Origin: an uncultured Alphaproteobacteria bacterium
GTDB taxonomy: Bacteria > Pseudomonadota > Alphaproteobacteria > Methylaequorales > Methylaequoraceae
Direction: 5' to 3'
Length of the DNA stretch: 64,000 nucleotides
NCBI GenBank assembly: GCA_902522465.1
Contig: CABYVV010000001.1
Coordinates: 1 to 64,000, forward strand
Below the pieces are notes generated by a model. It did no database searches, was not told the DNA's origin, and saw only the letters and a list, made by a program, of their open reading frames with translations. How positions within the stretch are numbered: position 1 is the stretch's first letter; each line of letters starts with the position of its first letter. A program made the translations under genes and the position numbers. Shown here piece after piece: positions 16,594 to 26,308 of this stretch.

Positions 16594-17871
16594 ATGGAAT
16601 TTCCTTTATATATATTGATTGGATCAATTATTGGTTTGGTATTTCTATCTGCGTTTTTTTCAGGATCAGAGACATCATTAACATCTGCCTCCAAACCAAG
16701 GATGCATATGCTTGCAAGAAATGGAAAAAAAAACGCAGGAATATTTGAGAAAATTTTTAAGGATAAAGAACAACTTATATGTACTATTCTTTTTGCAAAC
16801 AATTTAGTAAATGTATTAGCATCAGCTCTAGCAACAAAGATTCTCATAGAAATCACCCAGACAGAAGGAATTTTATATGCAACGATAATCATGACTTTGA
16901 TGATTCTAATTTTTGGTGAATTGATTCCAAAAACATTAGCATTATCAAATGCCGATAAATTTGCATTAAAAATTGCTCCCTTAATAAGAGTAATCATTAT
17001 TATATTATTCCCTCTTACAAAAATACTAAATTATATAGTTGGCTTTATTTTAAAGATGGTCGGAGTAGATTATAAAGATTCAAGTAAAGAAGAAATTGAA
17101 GAAAAAAGTGAGGAAGAATTAAGAGGTGCGATCGATTTACATGGAAAATATTCAACCGGCAAGGAAGAAAAACAAATGCTTAATTCTATTCTTGATTTAG
17201 ACGAAATAACTGTAGGTTCGATAATGGTTTCAAGAACGGATATTTTCAGTTTGCCATCCAATGTGAGTTACTCTGAACTCATTGCAAAACTTAAAGACTC
17301 CCCTCACTCTAGAATACCAGTATGGGCAAAAAATCCAGAAAATATCGTAGGTGTTTTGCATGTCAGAAAATTAATTGGTGAAAACAATGTAGATCAAAAA
17401 AAATTTAATATCCTAAATTATTGTCAAAAACCATGGTTTATTCCAGAATCAACAAAATTAGATAATCAATTAATGGCCTTTAAAAAAAGAAAGGAGCATT
17501 TCTCAATTGTTGTTGATGAATATGGAGAGTTTCTAGGAATGATAACATTAGAAGATATTATTGAAGAGATTGTAGGAGATATAGATGACGAACAAGATGA
17601 TCTTAAAATTTCAAAAAATGTAAATGGGATTAGAGAAACATCAAAAAATAATTTTTTAGTGAATGGTACGGTTAACATAAGAGATCTTAACAAACAAATC
17701 GGAACGGATTTGCCGATTAATAATGCTTCGACAGTTGCTGGACTCATTTTATATGAAAGTAGAATAATACCAAAAAAAGGTCAAACTTTCTCATTTTTTG
17801 ATTTAAAGTTTAAAATTTTATCTAAAAAGAATAATCAAATACTTTTATTAAAAATTGAAAAAAATAATTAA
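16594..17871 (+). CDS. CNNM/CorC-type transporter-associated protein (DUF21, CBS pair, CorC_HlyC)
   Basis: A 425-residue membrane protein. The N-terminal DUF21 domain has hydrophobic spans within about residues 5-160, including GSETSLTSASKPRM. Two CBS motifs follow at about 205-330 (VGSIMVSRTDIFSLP and HFSIVVDEYGEFLGMITLEDIIEEIVGDI), then a CorC_HlyC domain to the end. The family is linked to magnesium export or homeostasis; old annotations as hemolysin are unreliable. It is third in the aroK-aroB transcription unit, as in other alphaproteobacteria. Confidence 0.88.
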   Translation: MEFPLYILIGSIIGLVFLSAFFSGSETSLTSASKPRMHMLARNGKKNAGIFEKIFKDKEQLICTILFANNLVNVLASALATKILIEITQTEGILYATIIMTLMILIFGELIPKTLALSNADKFALKIAPLIRVIIIILFPLTKILNYIVGFILKMVGVDYKDSSKEEIEEKSEEELRGAIDLHGKYSTGKEEKQMLNSILDLDEITVGSIMVSRTDIFSLPSNVSYSELIAKLKDSPHSRIPVWAKNPENIVGVLHVRKLIGENNVDQKKFNILNYCQKPWFIPESTKLDNQLMAFKKRKEHFSIVVDEYGEFLGMITLEDIIEEIVGDIDDEQDDLKISKNVNGIRETSKNNFLVNGTVNIRDLNKQIGTDLPINNASTVAGLILYESRIIPKKGQTFSFFDLKFKILSKKNNQILLLKIEKNN

Positions 17872-17913
17872 TTTTTTTTTAATTTAGTACTATAATGAAT
17901 TGGGGAGAATATT

Positions 17914-18369
17914 TTGATTATTCAGGAAGTACTTGAAAAAGTTCTAATTAATCAGAGGCTTGTTATAATTGGTGACAAATCTTCTGCATTTGAAGCTGCA
18001 GTCAGCATGTTAGACAATCGTTGTGGAGCACTACTAGTTTGTGATTCAAAAAATAAAGAAGACCTTGTTGGTATTGTTACTGAAAGAGATATTACATTTA
18101 AGGTTATACCTAAAAATCTTGATCCTAAGGCAACTCAGGTATCAAAAATCATGACAAAAAATGTTGAGACTATCTCGCCAAAAAAAACCACTATCGATGC
18201 AATTCATGTAATGAGATCTAAAGGATTTAGACATCTACCAGTCATAGAGAAAAAAAAAATAATAGGTATTTTGTCAATGAGAGATCTGTATGACTATGCT
18301 AATAATGAATTACAAGATTCATTGAAGAAACATCAAGAATTTATGTTTGGTACAGGTTACGGAAGTTAA
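17914..18369 (+). CDS. Stand-alone CBS-pair protein
   Basis: A 151-residue protein made of two CBS motifs (CGALLVCDSKNKEDLVGIVT and GFRHLPVIEKKKIIGILSMR). Such proteins bind adenine nucleotides or SAM and act as energy sensors; no partner is evident from the neighbours. The start is TTG at 17914-17916 after a strong GGGGAG (17902-17907), giving MIIQEVLEKVL. Its last 4 bases overlap the convergent bolA gene. Confidence 0.82.
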   Translation: MIIQEVLEKVLINQRLVIIGDKSSAFEAAVSMLDNRCGALLVCDSKNKEDLVGIVTERDITFKVIPKNLDPKATQVSKIMTKNVETISPKKTTIDAIHVMRSKGFRHLPVIEKKKIIGILSMRDLYDYANNELQDSLKKHQEFMFGTGYGS

Positions 18370-18620
18370 TCCAATACCTTTATCCTTAAAGCATGTAATC
18401 CATTCTTTAATTCCTGTTCTAAGACATTATAAATTTTTCTTTGACTTTCAACTCTGCTTAAACCATTAAAAAGACTTGATTTTATTACAATTGAAAAATG
18501 TGAATTACCACTCTTCGGACTCTGAGGATGGTTGTTGTGAAGATGTGATTCATTTTCTATCTCAAGTATAGATGGTTTAAAAGATTCATTTAGTTTTTTG
18601 TAAATTGAAGATTCATCCAT
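18366..18620 (-). CDS. BolA-family protein
   Basis: An 84-residue BolA/IbaG-like protein with the class I/III KH-like fold. It carries the conserved ESHLHNNHPQ segment, then SHFSIVIKS and SRVESQRKIYNVL. BolA proteins work with monothiol glutaredoxins in Fe-S cluster trafficking and stress response. The gene order bolA, divergent J-domain gene, cobS, cobT is a standing alphaproteobacterial arrangement and supports the call. Confidence 0.9.
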   Translation of the reverse strand: MDESSIYKKLNESFKPSILEIENESHLHNNHPQSPKSGNSHFSIVIKSSLFNGLSRVESQRKIYNVLEQELKNGLHALRIKVLD

Positions 18621-18641
18621 ATATTTAATAATAAGTTTATT

Positions 18642-19208
18642 ATGAAAAAGAAATCAACAAATCATTCTAATTTTTTTGATAATGATTCTTCAATTAAAAT
18701 TTGTGACGAAGTTAATTGTCAAGAGATTGGAGAGTATGAAGCACCAAAAACACCTAATAGTAAAGAGAAATATACCTTTTGCTTGAAGCATATTAAAATT
18801 TACAATAAAAGATGGAATTATTTTGCAGGAAAATCTCAACAAGAAATTTATGATTTTCAAAAAAATGATTTCTTTGAGGGTAAACCTACTAGACCCTTCT
18901 CAAATGCACCAAATTCCAAAATTAAATTCCAATTCATGTATTTTTTTGATAAACACAATATGAAATTTAGTAAAAAGGAAAAGGTAAACAAAAATAATTA
19001 TCATTTTAGCTCAAACGAAAAAATTCAACGTTCACTAAGCATTTTAGAGTTAGATCCAGATGTGAATAAGGAAGAACTAAAGAAAAAGTATAATTCTCTG
19101 GTAAAAAAGTATCATCCAGACGTAAAAAATAATATAAAAAATAAAGAGATGAAAATAAAACAAATAAATAAAGCTTACAAAACTCTCCAAAAATTTTTAA
19201 AAAAATAA
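18642..19208 (+). CDS. J-domain (DnaJ-class) co-chaperone
   Basis: A 188-residue protein with a C-terminal J domain at about residues 125-188, containing the essential YHPDVKN (HPD) loop. The N-terminal part carries a likely metal-binding set (ICDEVNC and FCLKH) seen in alphaproteobacterial J-domain proteins of this locus. J proteins stimulate Hsp70 ATPase. It starts 21 bases from the bolA start and its last A is the first base of cobS, so it is cotranscribed with cobS-cobT. Confidence 0.85.
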   Translation: MKKKSTNHSNFFDNDSSIKICDEVNCQEIGEYEAPKTPNSKEKYTFCLKHIKIYNKRWNYFAGKSQQEIYDFQKNDFFEGKPTRPFSNAPNSKIKFQFMYFFDKHNMKFSKKEKVNKNNYHFSSNEKIQRSLSILELDPDVNKEELKKKYNSLVKKYHPDVKNNIKNKEMKIKQINKAYKTLQKFLKK

Positions 19209-20176
19209 TGTTAGTAGAAAATAATAAATTAGATATAAAACCCAACAAGAATATTGATTCCTCGAAAGTTTTTGGAACTAAAAAAAAATTATTGGTTCCT
19301 TGTTTTGAAGAAAAATCTGATCTTGTACCTCAAATTGATGAAAGCTATGTTTTTGACGATATGACTACGACGTCAATTTTGATGGGTTTTAAGTATAATA
19401 AGAAAGTTTTAATTCAGGGTCTTCATGGCACTGGTAAATCATCTCACATTGAACAAATTGCAGCTAGGTTAAATTGGCCATGTGTGAGAATAAATCTTGA
19501 TGGTCACATTAGTAGGTTTGATTTATTAGGAAAAGATGGAATAGTTTTGGAAAATGAAAAACAAGTTACCACGTTCAAACAGGGTTTGCTACCCTGGGCT
19601 ATTCAAAATCCAGTTGCATTAGTGTTAGATGAATATGACGCTGGTCGACCTGATGTTATGTTTGTTATACAAAGAGTACTTGAAGCAGAAGGAAAACTCA
19701 CTCTTCTTGACCAAAGTTCAATTATCACGCCTAATCCTTTCTTCAGAATTTTTGGCACATGTAATACATTAGGACTCGGCGATACATCTGGTTTATACTA
19801 TGGAACACAAAATTTAAATCAGGGTCAACTTGACAGATGGAATATTTTTAGTGCACTAAATTTTCTGCAACCTGAGATTGAAGAAAAAATTATTAAAAGC
19901 AAATTAAAAAAAACCAGTAAAAAAGTCACTGAATCAATTACTAAGATGGTGCAATTAGCTAATCTTGTACGTGAGGCATTTAAAAACTCAGAACTTTCAG
20001 TTATAATGTCTCCAAGAACCTGCATAATCTGGGCAGAGAATTTCGAAATTTTTGGCGACCTAGATCTGGCTTTTAAATTGTCTTTTCTTAATAAATGTGA
20101 TCAAAATGATAAAAAAGTAATAAATGAATTTTACCAAAGGTGTTTTGGAAGAGAGATCTTATTCCATAGTTCTTAA
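19208..20176 (+). CDS. cobS: Cobaltochelatase AAA+ subunit CobS
   Basis: A 322-residue AAA+ ATPase. The Walker A motif GLHGTGKSS is at residues 71-79, and Walker B lies in VALVLDEYDAGRPDVMF. LNWPCVRINLDGHISRFDLLGKD and the terminal EFYQRCFGRE are specific to CobS. With CobT and CobN it inserts cobalt into hydrogenobyrinate diamide in aerobic B12 synthesis. No other cobalamin gene is in this window; the B12-dependent mutase at 23.3-25.5 kb gives the cofactor a local use. Confidence 0.95.
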   Translation: MLVENNKLDIKPNKNIDSSKVFGTKKKLLVPCFEEKSDLVPQIDESYVFDDMTTTSILMGFKYNKKVLIQGLHGTGKSSHIEQIAARLNWPCVRINLDGHISRFDLLGKDGIVLENEKQVTTFKQGLLPWAIQNPVALVLDEYDAGRPDVMFVIQRVLEAEGKLTLLDQSSIITPNPFFRIFGTCNTLGLGDTSGLYYGTQNLNQGQLDRWNIFSALNFLQPEIEEKIIKSKLKKTSKKVTESITKMVQLANLVREAFKNSELSVIMSPRTCIIWAENFEIFGDLDLAFKLSFLNKCDQNDKKVINEFYQRCFGREILFHSS

Positions 20177-20184
20177 ACTTAATT

Positions 20185-21840
20185 ATGAAAAATGAAATTG
20201 AAGCTACGGCAAAAACCTTATCAAAACACAAAATAAAACAATTTAGTCAGGAAAAACTTTTAGTTGAAAAAGACTTTAGTAAAAGTAACTTTTTCGATGA
20301 TTTTGATATACCAAGTTCCGACAGAGGATGGTGCGATTTAGCATCTCTAAATTTAAGATATATTGATTCGAAGTTATTTAATGAGAACTGTCCATTAAAT
20401 CAAAATAAAAAAGAAGTATTTAAAATTTTTGCTGCAACAAGATCTATTGTATCTGGTTTTAGAGAATTTAAAGGCTGTGAAAAAAATATCAAAGAAATCT
20501 TACCAGACTTTAAAAAAAAGTTTTTTTCAAATAAAGATAAATTTAATTACAAAATGTTCGATATGTGTATGAAAATTTTCCAAACAAAAAATGTTAGTTT
20601 AAAATCAATTAGAAAAAAAATTCCTGAATTTCAAAATAAGAAACTTATTAATATATTAGAAAGTTTTGACAATGAGGAGAAGTTTTATAAATACGTAAAC
20701 AATTTTATTGATACATTGAATTTTGATATTCACCATGACAGTTCGCAAGATTCGCAAAAAGAAATTAATAAAAATGATCTAACTGAAAAAAAAAAGGAAA
20801 CAAACAAACAAAAGAAAATTGAATTAATAAAAAAATCTAGTGGAAAAGAAAATGAACAAGAACCAAAACATAATGAGAAAAAAAATAATAATCAATCATT
20901 CGAAAACAAAAAAATTGAATACAATATATTTACCAAACAATTTGATATTTTTACCAAAGCTGAAAAACTAATAAAATATAAAGAATTAAAAGAATTAAGA
21001 AAGAAATTCGACGAAGAATGTAAAGATAATACAAAATTAGTTAATAATTTAGCAAAAAAATTAGAAAAATTACTTTATTCATTGGATCTAAGTACTTGGA
21101 AATTTGATCAAGAAGAAGGATTTTTTGATAGTTCAAGATTCTCTCAATTTATAGCCAGCCCACGTAATACGAATATATTTAAAATTGAAAGAGAAAATAC
21201 TGAGAAGAATACTGTAGTATCTTTACTACTTGATAACTCAGGATCAATGAGGGGAAAACCAATAGTAACCTCAGCAATGACTGCTGAAATAATAACTAAG
21301 ACTCTTGAAAAATGTAGGGTCAATGTTGAAATACTAGGGTTTACTACGAAGGAGTGGAAAGGTGGACAATCAAAAAAATTATGGGAAAAAAATAAAAGAA
21401 TTGCTAATCCAGGAAGACTTAACGATCTACTACACATTGTATATAAAGATGCTGATACTAGTTGGAATCAAACAAAACTTAACTTAGGTCTTGTACTCAA
21501 AGATGGATTACTTAAAGAGAATATTGATGGGGAAGCACTAATATGGGCCAGTAATAGATTAAAAAAAAGAAATGAAAAAAAAAAAATCTTGATTGTGATA
21601 TCTGACGGTGCCCCTGTAGATGACGCGACACTATCCTCTAATAACTCAAATATATTAGATAATCACCTCAGAGATGTTGTTTTAAACATAGAGAGGAAAA
21701 AAGAAATAGATTTGATTGCAATAGGTATCGGTCATGATGTTTCCAAATACTATAGTAAAGCTTTTACAATTGATGATGTTGAAAAGTTAGGTGAAATCAT
21801 CATTGATAATTTAACAAAAATATTAAATAAAAAAAAATAA
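20185..21840 (+). CDS. cobT: Cobaltochelatase subunit CobT
   Basis: A 551-residue CobT, the partner of CobS. A central low-complexity region (about residues 190-240), rich in Lys, Glu, Asn and Gln, separates the N-terminal domain from a C-terminal von Willebrand A domain with an intact MIDAS signature (LLLDNSGSMRGKP) and KKILIVISDGAPVDD. The usual CobT linker is acidic; here it is lysine-rich, probably reflecting the AT-rich genome. It follows cobS by 8 bases and ends directly against convergent rpmB. Confidence 0.94.
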   Translation: MKNEIEATAKTLSKHKIKQFSQEKLLVEKDFSKSNFFDDFDIPSSDRGWCDLASLNLRYIDSKLFNENCPLNQNKKEVFKIFAATRSIVSGFREFKGCEKNIKEILPDFKKKFFSNKDKFNYKMFDMCMKIFQTKNVSLKSIRKKIPEFQNKKLINILESFDNEEKFYKYVNNFIDTLNFDIHHDSSQDSQKEINKNDLTEKKKETNKQKKIELIKKSSGKENEQEPKHNEKKNNNQSFENKKIEYNIFTKQFDIFTKAEKLIKYKELKELRKKFDEECKDNTKLVNNLAKKLEKLLYSLDLSTWKFDQEEGFFDSSRFSQFIASPRNTNIFKIERENTEKNTVVSLLLDNSGSMRGKPIVTSAMTAEIITKTLEKCRVNVEILGFTTKEWKGGQSKKLWEKNKRIANPGRLNDLLHIVYKDADTSWNQTKLNLGLVLKDGLLKENIDGEALIWASNRLKKRNEKKKILIVISDGAPVDDATLSSNNSNILDNHLRDVVLNIERKKEIDLIAIGIGHDVSKYYSKAFTIDDVEKLGEIIIDNLTKILNKKK

Positions 21841-22128
21841 TTATTTTTTATTAGATTTTAATTCAATAAGTTTTTTTAATTTTCTGGTCTCAATAGTGAG
21901 ATTTGAATTTTTTGAATTTATGATGTAATTATCAATACCTCCATTTTTTTCTACCGTTTTAATTCCTCGAGAAGATACCTTTAATTTGACTTTCTTACCA
22001 AGGATATCTGAGAAGAAGGATACGTTATGAAGGTTTGGGTAAAATCTCCTTTTAGTTTTGTTAACCGCGTGACTAACATTGTTGCCAGCCATTGGTTTCT
22101 TCTTTGTTATACTGCACTTATTTACCAT
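21841..22128 (-). CDS. rpmB: 50S ribosomal protein L28
   Basis: A 95-residue L28. The start MVNKCSITKKKPMAGNNVSH and the middle KTKRRFYPNLHNVSF are diagnostic. The protein lies in the large ribosomal subunit. The first cysteine is kept but the zinc-ribbon form is not complete. It stands alone on the minus strand, abutting cobT at 0 bases, a typical alphaproteobacterial neighbour. Confidence 0.95.
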   Translation of the reverse strand: MVNKCSITKKKPMAGNNVSHAVNKTKRRFYPNLHNVSFFSDILGKKVKLKVSSRGIKTVEKNGGIDNYIINSKNSNLTIETRKLKKLIELKSNKK

Positions 22129-22141
22129 TTTAATTATATAT

Positions 22142-22226
22142 TTAATGTTTAATATTATTAAAAATTAATTTTACTGCATTATTAACATCTAAATTTTCAT
22201 TTTCCACATCTTTAATAATTTTTTTT
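22142..22226 (-). other. Likely displaced C-terminal codons of the MeaB-like gene (frameshift at A8)
   Basis: At 22219-22226 the minus strand has eight A. In the called frame the gene ends ten codons later with an unlikely tail. With one more A, the reading continues KKIIKDVENENLDVNNAV and then KLIFNNIKH to a TAA at 22142-22144. This matches the usual MeaB ending (acidic stretch, short gap, then an Ala/Val-rich helix with a Leu/Ile-Ile/Leu-Phe end). Either a real +1 deletion, a homopolymer error in the assembly, or slippage during transcription would explain it. Confidence 0.6.
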
Positions 22227-23310
22227 CATTATTTAAATAATCTTCCATCTTTGTATTTAAATTACTCCAAATTGCATTTACTTTCTGATTTTTTCTTGTT
22301 TCATAGAATAAATTATTTTTTTTACGTCTTTTTACAAATTTTTTTATAAAACTCCAAACATCTTCCAAACCGATTTCTTCTATGGATGAGCAAGTTAAAA
22401 CTTCTGGAGTAATATCCTTTCTATTATTAGAAATTAGGTTTTGAGCGTTCTTGTATTCTTGCATTGTCAGGTTTGCTAACTTCTTTAGATTGCCATCAGC
22501 TTTATTCACAATAATTAAATCCGCCATTTCAATAATACCTTTTTTAATACCCTGTAATTCATCTCCACCTGCTGGTAACAAAAGAACTAAAAATATGTCT
22601 ACCATATCATAAACAGAAGTTTCTGCTTGTCCTACTCCCATAGTTTCAACAAAAATAATGTCAAAACCTGCTTGTTCCAAACATAGAATTGAATCGCTTG
22701 TTTTTTTTGCTACCCCGCCTAGATGACCCTGACTTGGTGATGGACGAATGAAAGCATTTTTATTCACAGACAATCTCATCATTCTTGTTTTATCACCTAA
22801 AATAGATCCTCCTGTTGTTTTAGAGGATGGATCAACGGCAAGAACAGAAACTTTTAAACCTAAATTTATTAATCTCATGCCAAAAGATTCTATAAAAGTT
22901 GATTTTCCTACACCAGGTACTCCTGTAATCCCAATCCTTATAGTATTATTATTAGCTTTTATCTTAGATAATAAATAATCTGATTCTAATTGATGAAAAC
23001 CTAAAGATGATTCAATAAGTGTTATAGCTTTAGCTAAAGACTTTTTTTCTCCTTTGACTAATTTTTTGTGAATATCATCAACTTTTGTTTTTTGTACTTT
23101 GGATAATATTTGTGAATCACCATCTTCTATGTAAAAGTCGTTAGCACTAACTAACTTATCTGTAATATGGTGAATTTTATTAATAATAGATTTTTCTGGT
23201 AATCTGTCTCCACTGATATATCTAGAGAGGGAAACTGCCGAAATTCCAATTTTTTCTGAAAAATCTTTATTGGAAATATTATTAAATTTTAAATATTCCT
23301 TTAACTTCAT
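22189..23310 (-). CDS. MeaB-type G3E GTPase with an N-terminal Cro/CI helix-turn-helix domain
   Basis: A 373-residue protein in the uninterrupted frame. Residues 1-60 form a complete Cro/CI-like helix-turn-helix (ISNKDFSEKIGISAVSLSRY). From about residue 75 the protein is a MeaB/ArgK GTPase: Walker A GVPGVGKST at 130-138, VLAVDPSSKTTGGSILGDKTRM, ETMGVGQAE and IIVNKADGN. MeaB proteins gate B12 loading and protect methylmalonyl-CoA mutase; the mutase gene ends 24 bases upstream. No Met lies between the two domains, so the fusion looks obligatory. The last residues (LLKMWKMKI) look out of frame: +1 at an A8 tract restores a MeaB-like tail ending at 22142. MeaB identity is sure; the role of the helix-turn-helix is not known. 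Confidence 0.88.
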   Translation of the reverse strand: MKLKEYLKFNNISNKDFSEKIGISAVSLSRYISGDRLPEKSIINKIHHITDKLVSANDFYIEDGDSQILSKVQKTKVDDIHKKLVKGEKKSLAKAITLIESSLGFHQLESDYLLSKIKANNNTIRIGITGVPGVGKSTFIESFGMRLINLGLKVSVLAVDPSSKTTGGSILGDKTRMMRLSVNKNAFIRPSPSQGHLGGVAKKTSDSILCLEQAGFDIIFVETMGVGQAETSVYDMVDIFLVLLLPAGGDELQGIKKGIIEMADLIIVNKADGNLKKLANLTMQEYKNAQNLISNNRKDITPEVLTCSSIEEIGLEDVWSFIKKFVKRRKKNNLFYETRKNQKVNAIWSNLNTKMEDYLNNEKKLLKMWKMKI

Positions 23311-23334
23311 CTATTAACCATGTTGGTTAATATA

Positions 23335-25455
23335 TCACAAAATCTTTACAATTTCAATTGCAGCTTCTTGAATATTTGTTCCTGGCCCAAATACTTTTGC
23401 CACTCCTAGGTCATTTAGAAAGGGATAGTCGTCAGGTGGGATTACTCCACCACAAATTACTTTAATATATTCAGCATCATTTTTTTTTAATTCATTAATT
23501 AATAAAGGAACAAGCGTTTTGTGACCAGCGGCTAAAGTTGAAACTCCGATGACGTGCACATCATTTTCGATGGCCTGCACAGCAGCCTCCTCTGGTGTCT
23601 GGAATAAGGGGCCAATGTCAACATCAAACCCTAGGTCTGAAAAAGCAGTTGCAATTAATTTGGCCCCTCTATCGTGACCATCCTGACCCATTTTTACAAC
23701 CAGCATTCTTGGCCTTCTTCCATTTTCTTTAATGAATTTATCTAACTCTTTCTCAATTAAATCAACTTTTCCGTCATTCTTTATTGCTTTTCCGTAAACA
23801 CCTGAAATAGTTTTTGTTGAAAGGTTGTGTCTTCCAAAAACACTCTCCATTGCCAAAGTCATTTCACCGACTGTACACCTATTTTTTGAGGCTTCTATAC
23901 AAACTTCGAGTAAATTACCCGCACCAGAAGCTACATTTTTAATTTTCTCTAAATAACTTTTTACTAAATTATTGTCTCTGTTTTGTTTTAAATCCTTTAA
24001 TCTTGAGATTTGTTTTTTTCTTACTTCATCATTGTCAATTGATAAAATATTTATTTCCTGCTTCTCTGTTGGTTTATATTTATTTACTCCAACAATAGTT
24101 TCTTCTTTAGAGTCTACTCTGGCTTGCTTTTTTGCAGAACTTTCTTCGATTCTCATCTTGGGAATTCCCATCTCGATTGCTTTAACCATTCCGCCCACCT
24201 CATCAATTTCTTTAATTAACTTTTTTGATTCTTCAACTATATTTGATGTCAGACTTTCTAAATAATATGAACCAGCAAGAGGGTCAATTACATTACAAAT
24301 ACCTGTTTCTTCAGAAAGGATCAACTGTGTATTTCTTGCTATTCTTGCAGAAAAATTAGTTGGAAGTGCTAAAGCTTCATCAAAGCTATTTGTATGAAGA
24401 GATTGTGTTCCACCCATAACTGCCGCCATTGCTTCAATCGTTGTCCTAACTATATTATTATAGGCATCTTGTTCCATCAAAGAAACTCCAGATGTTTGAC
24501 AGTGAGTCCTCAATGCTAAACTTTTATTATTTTTTGGATTAAATTCTTTTACTATTTCTGACCACATGAAACGAGCAGCTCTCATTTTTGCTATTTCCAT
24601 GAAAAAATTCATCCCGATTGACCAAAAAAAAGACAATCTCGGAGCAAATTCATCTATATTCAAACCACGTTCTAAAGCTGATTTTATGTATTCTTTTCCA
24701 TCTGCTAGAGTGTATGCTAATTCCTGAACCTGATTAGCGCCTGCCTCTTGCATATGGTACCCACTTATAGATATCGAGTTAAATCTTGGCATTTGTTTTG
24801 ATGTAAATTCTATAATATCTGCAACAATTCGCATGCTTGGTTTAGGAGGAAATATAAAAGTATTTCTAACCATAAACTCTTTCAAAATATCATTTTGAAT
24901 AGTACCCGTAAGTTTTTCTCTCGAACAACCTTGTTCTTCACCTGAAGCAATAAAGCTAGCTAAAACTGGAATCACAGCTCCATTCATAGTCATTGATACG
25001 CTCATTTGATCAAGTGGAATCCCCTCAAATAATAAATTCATGTCTTCTATGGAGTCTATAGCTACGCCTGCATTTCCAACATCAGCCAAAACTCTTGGAT
25101 GATCTGAGTCATAACCACGATGTGTTGCTAAATCAAACGCAACTGATAATCCCATTACTCCATTTTTTAAACCTTCTTTATAAAACTTATTAGACTCTTC
25201 AGCAGTAGAAAATCCTGCATATTGTCTTATTGTCCATGGACGATTTGTATACATTGTTGCTCTAGGTCCTCTTGTGAATGGTGGTAAACCAGGTAGACCA
25301 ATTTTATGATTGAGATTTTTTACATCTTCTTCGGTATACAAAGGCTTTACTATGATTCCCTCTGGTGTTTCCCAATAATGCTTTCTTAAGTCTTTATCCT
25401 TTAACTCCTTATTTGCGAGGTTCTGCCAATCAACAAAATCCTTTGTTTTTTCCAA
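23335..25455 (-). CDS. scpA: Methylmalonyl-CoA mutase, single-chain form
   Basis: A 706-residue adenosylcobalamin-dependent mutase that interconverts methylmalonyl-CoA and succinyl-CoA. The substrate barrel shows [19 protein letters not shown] then [15 protein letters not shown]; the C-terminal B12 domain has the base-off motif DGHDRG near residue 595 and [11 protein letters not shown] and [12 protein letters not shown]. The [17 protein letters not shown] pattern fits methylmalonyl- rather than isobutyryl-CoA mutase; ethylmalonyl-CoA mutase is a close relative and not fully excluded. MeaB-like gene follows. With mcl1 it supports glyoxylate regeneration or propionyl-CoA use. Confidence 0.92.
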   Translation of the reverse strand: MEKTKDFVDWQNLANKELKDKDLRKHYWETPEGIIVKPLYTEEDVKNLNHKIGLPGLPPFTRGPRATMYTNRPWTIRQYAGFSTAEESNKFYKEGLKNGVMGLSVAFDLATHRGYDSDHPRVLADVGNAGVAIDSIEDMNLLFEGIPLDQMSVSMTMNGAVIPVLASFIASGEEQGCSREKLTGTIQNDILKEFMVRNTFIFPPKPSMRIVADIIEFTSKQMPRFNSISISGYHMQEAGANQVQELAYTLADGKEYIKSALERGLNIDEFAPRLSFFWSIGMNFFMEIAKMRAARFMWSEIVKEFNPKNNKSLALRTHCQTSGVSLMEQDAYNNIVRTTIEAMAAVMGGTQSLHTNSFDEALALPTNFSARIARNTQLILSEETGICNVIDPLAGSYYLESLTSNIVEESKKLIKEIDEVGGMVKAIEMGIPKMRIEESSAKKQARVDSKEETIVGVNKYKPTEKQEINILSIDNDEVRKKQISRLKDLKQNRDNNLVKSYLEKIKNVASGAGNLLEVCIEASKNRCTVGEMTLAMESVFGRHNLSTKTISGVYGKAIKNDGKVDLIEKELDKFIKENGRRPRMLVVKMGQDGHDRGAKLIATAFSDLGFDVDIGPLFQTPEEAAVQAIENDVHVIGVSTLAAGHKTLVPLLINELKKNDAEYIKVICGGVIPPDDYPFLNDLGVAKVFGPGTNIQEAAIEIVKIL

Positions 25456-25465
25456 TTTCTTTTCC

Positions 25466-26308
25466 TTAAAATTCTAAATTCCTCATATAAAAAGTAGGAA
25501 TTATATTTTTTGTTCTTATTAAATCATTTAATTTATCTTTATCAACACCGCAATCATTATTTACATCTCTGTGAATTCCAGATGTAATTAAAATTGAATC
25601 AAGTTTTTGTAAATTGGCTCCTTTTATATCATTATCCAAGGAGTCACCAATCACTAAAATTTTTTTATCTGATTCTTTCATTTTAGAATAAGTAAATTTA
25701 TATATTTCTGGAAATGGTTTCCCAAAATATTCTACTTTACCACCAATTTTTTCATAATATTCTGCTAATAGGCCAGCACAAATCATAAATTTATCTCCCC
25801 TCACAACAGTCTTATCTGGATTGGAGCAAATCATGATGGGTTCAGAATTTATTAATTCATGCAGTATTGGCTTGTAGTTTTCCAATAAATCATCATCACC
25901 CCAAGGACCTGTATTTATAATTACATCAACTTTCGATTTATCATCAACAATATTTATACTTAGTCCTTCAACCAAATGAAAGTCACGAGGTGGGCCAATC
26001 AAAAAACAATTAAGATTTCTTTGATTCCTCATTTTTTGCCAAGTTATTTCTCCAGAAGATATGACGTCTTCATAGAGATCACTGTCCAATCCAAATTCAG
26101 AAAGCTGTTTTTTAATAATCAAGGATCTTCTTGGAGCGTTAGTTAAAAAAAAGACTTTTTTTTTTTTTAATTTTAAATGTCCTAAAGTTTCTATTACGCC
26201 TTCAAAAAGTGAAATCCCGTTATGCACCACTCCCCATAAATCGATAAAAAAGTATTTATAATTAGAGTAAATTTCAGATAATTTCTTTAGTTCTAAAGGC
26301 TTATTCAC
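25466..26308 (-). CDS. HAD-superfamily class IIA hydrolase (TIGR01459 type)
   Basis: A 280-residue HAD phosphatase. Motif I is [12 protein letters not shown] with the nucleophile Asp23, motif II is [10 protein letters not shown], and the C-terminal motif is [15 protein letters not shown]. The IDLWGVVH signature marks the alphaproteobacterial TIGR01459 subfamily, whose substrate is unknown. It overlaps the end of pyrD by 8 bases and is followed 10 bases later by the mutase gene, so all belong to one transcription unit. Confidence 0.85.
   Translation of the reverse strand: MNKPLELKKLSEIYSNYKYFFIDLWGVVHNGISLFEGVIETLGHLKLKKKKVFFLTNAPRRSLIIKKQLSEFGLDSDLYEDVISSGEITWQKMRNQRNLNCFLIGPPRDFHLVEGLSINIVDDKSKVDVIINTGPWGDDDLLENYKPILHELINSEPIMICSNPDKTVVRGDKFMICAGLLAEYYEKIGGKVEYFGKPFPEIYKFTYSKMKESDKKILVIGDSLDNDIKGANLQKLDSILITSGIHRDVNNDCGVDKDKLNDLIRTKNIIPTFYMRNLEF

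Noticed and set aside
25456..25465. Cobalamin riboswitch before methylmalonyl-CoA mutase
   Set aside because: Only 10 bases separate it from the upstream gene; no room for a B12 aptamer. None seen before cobS either.
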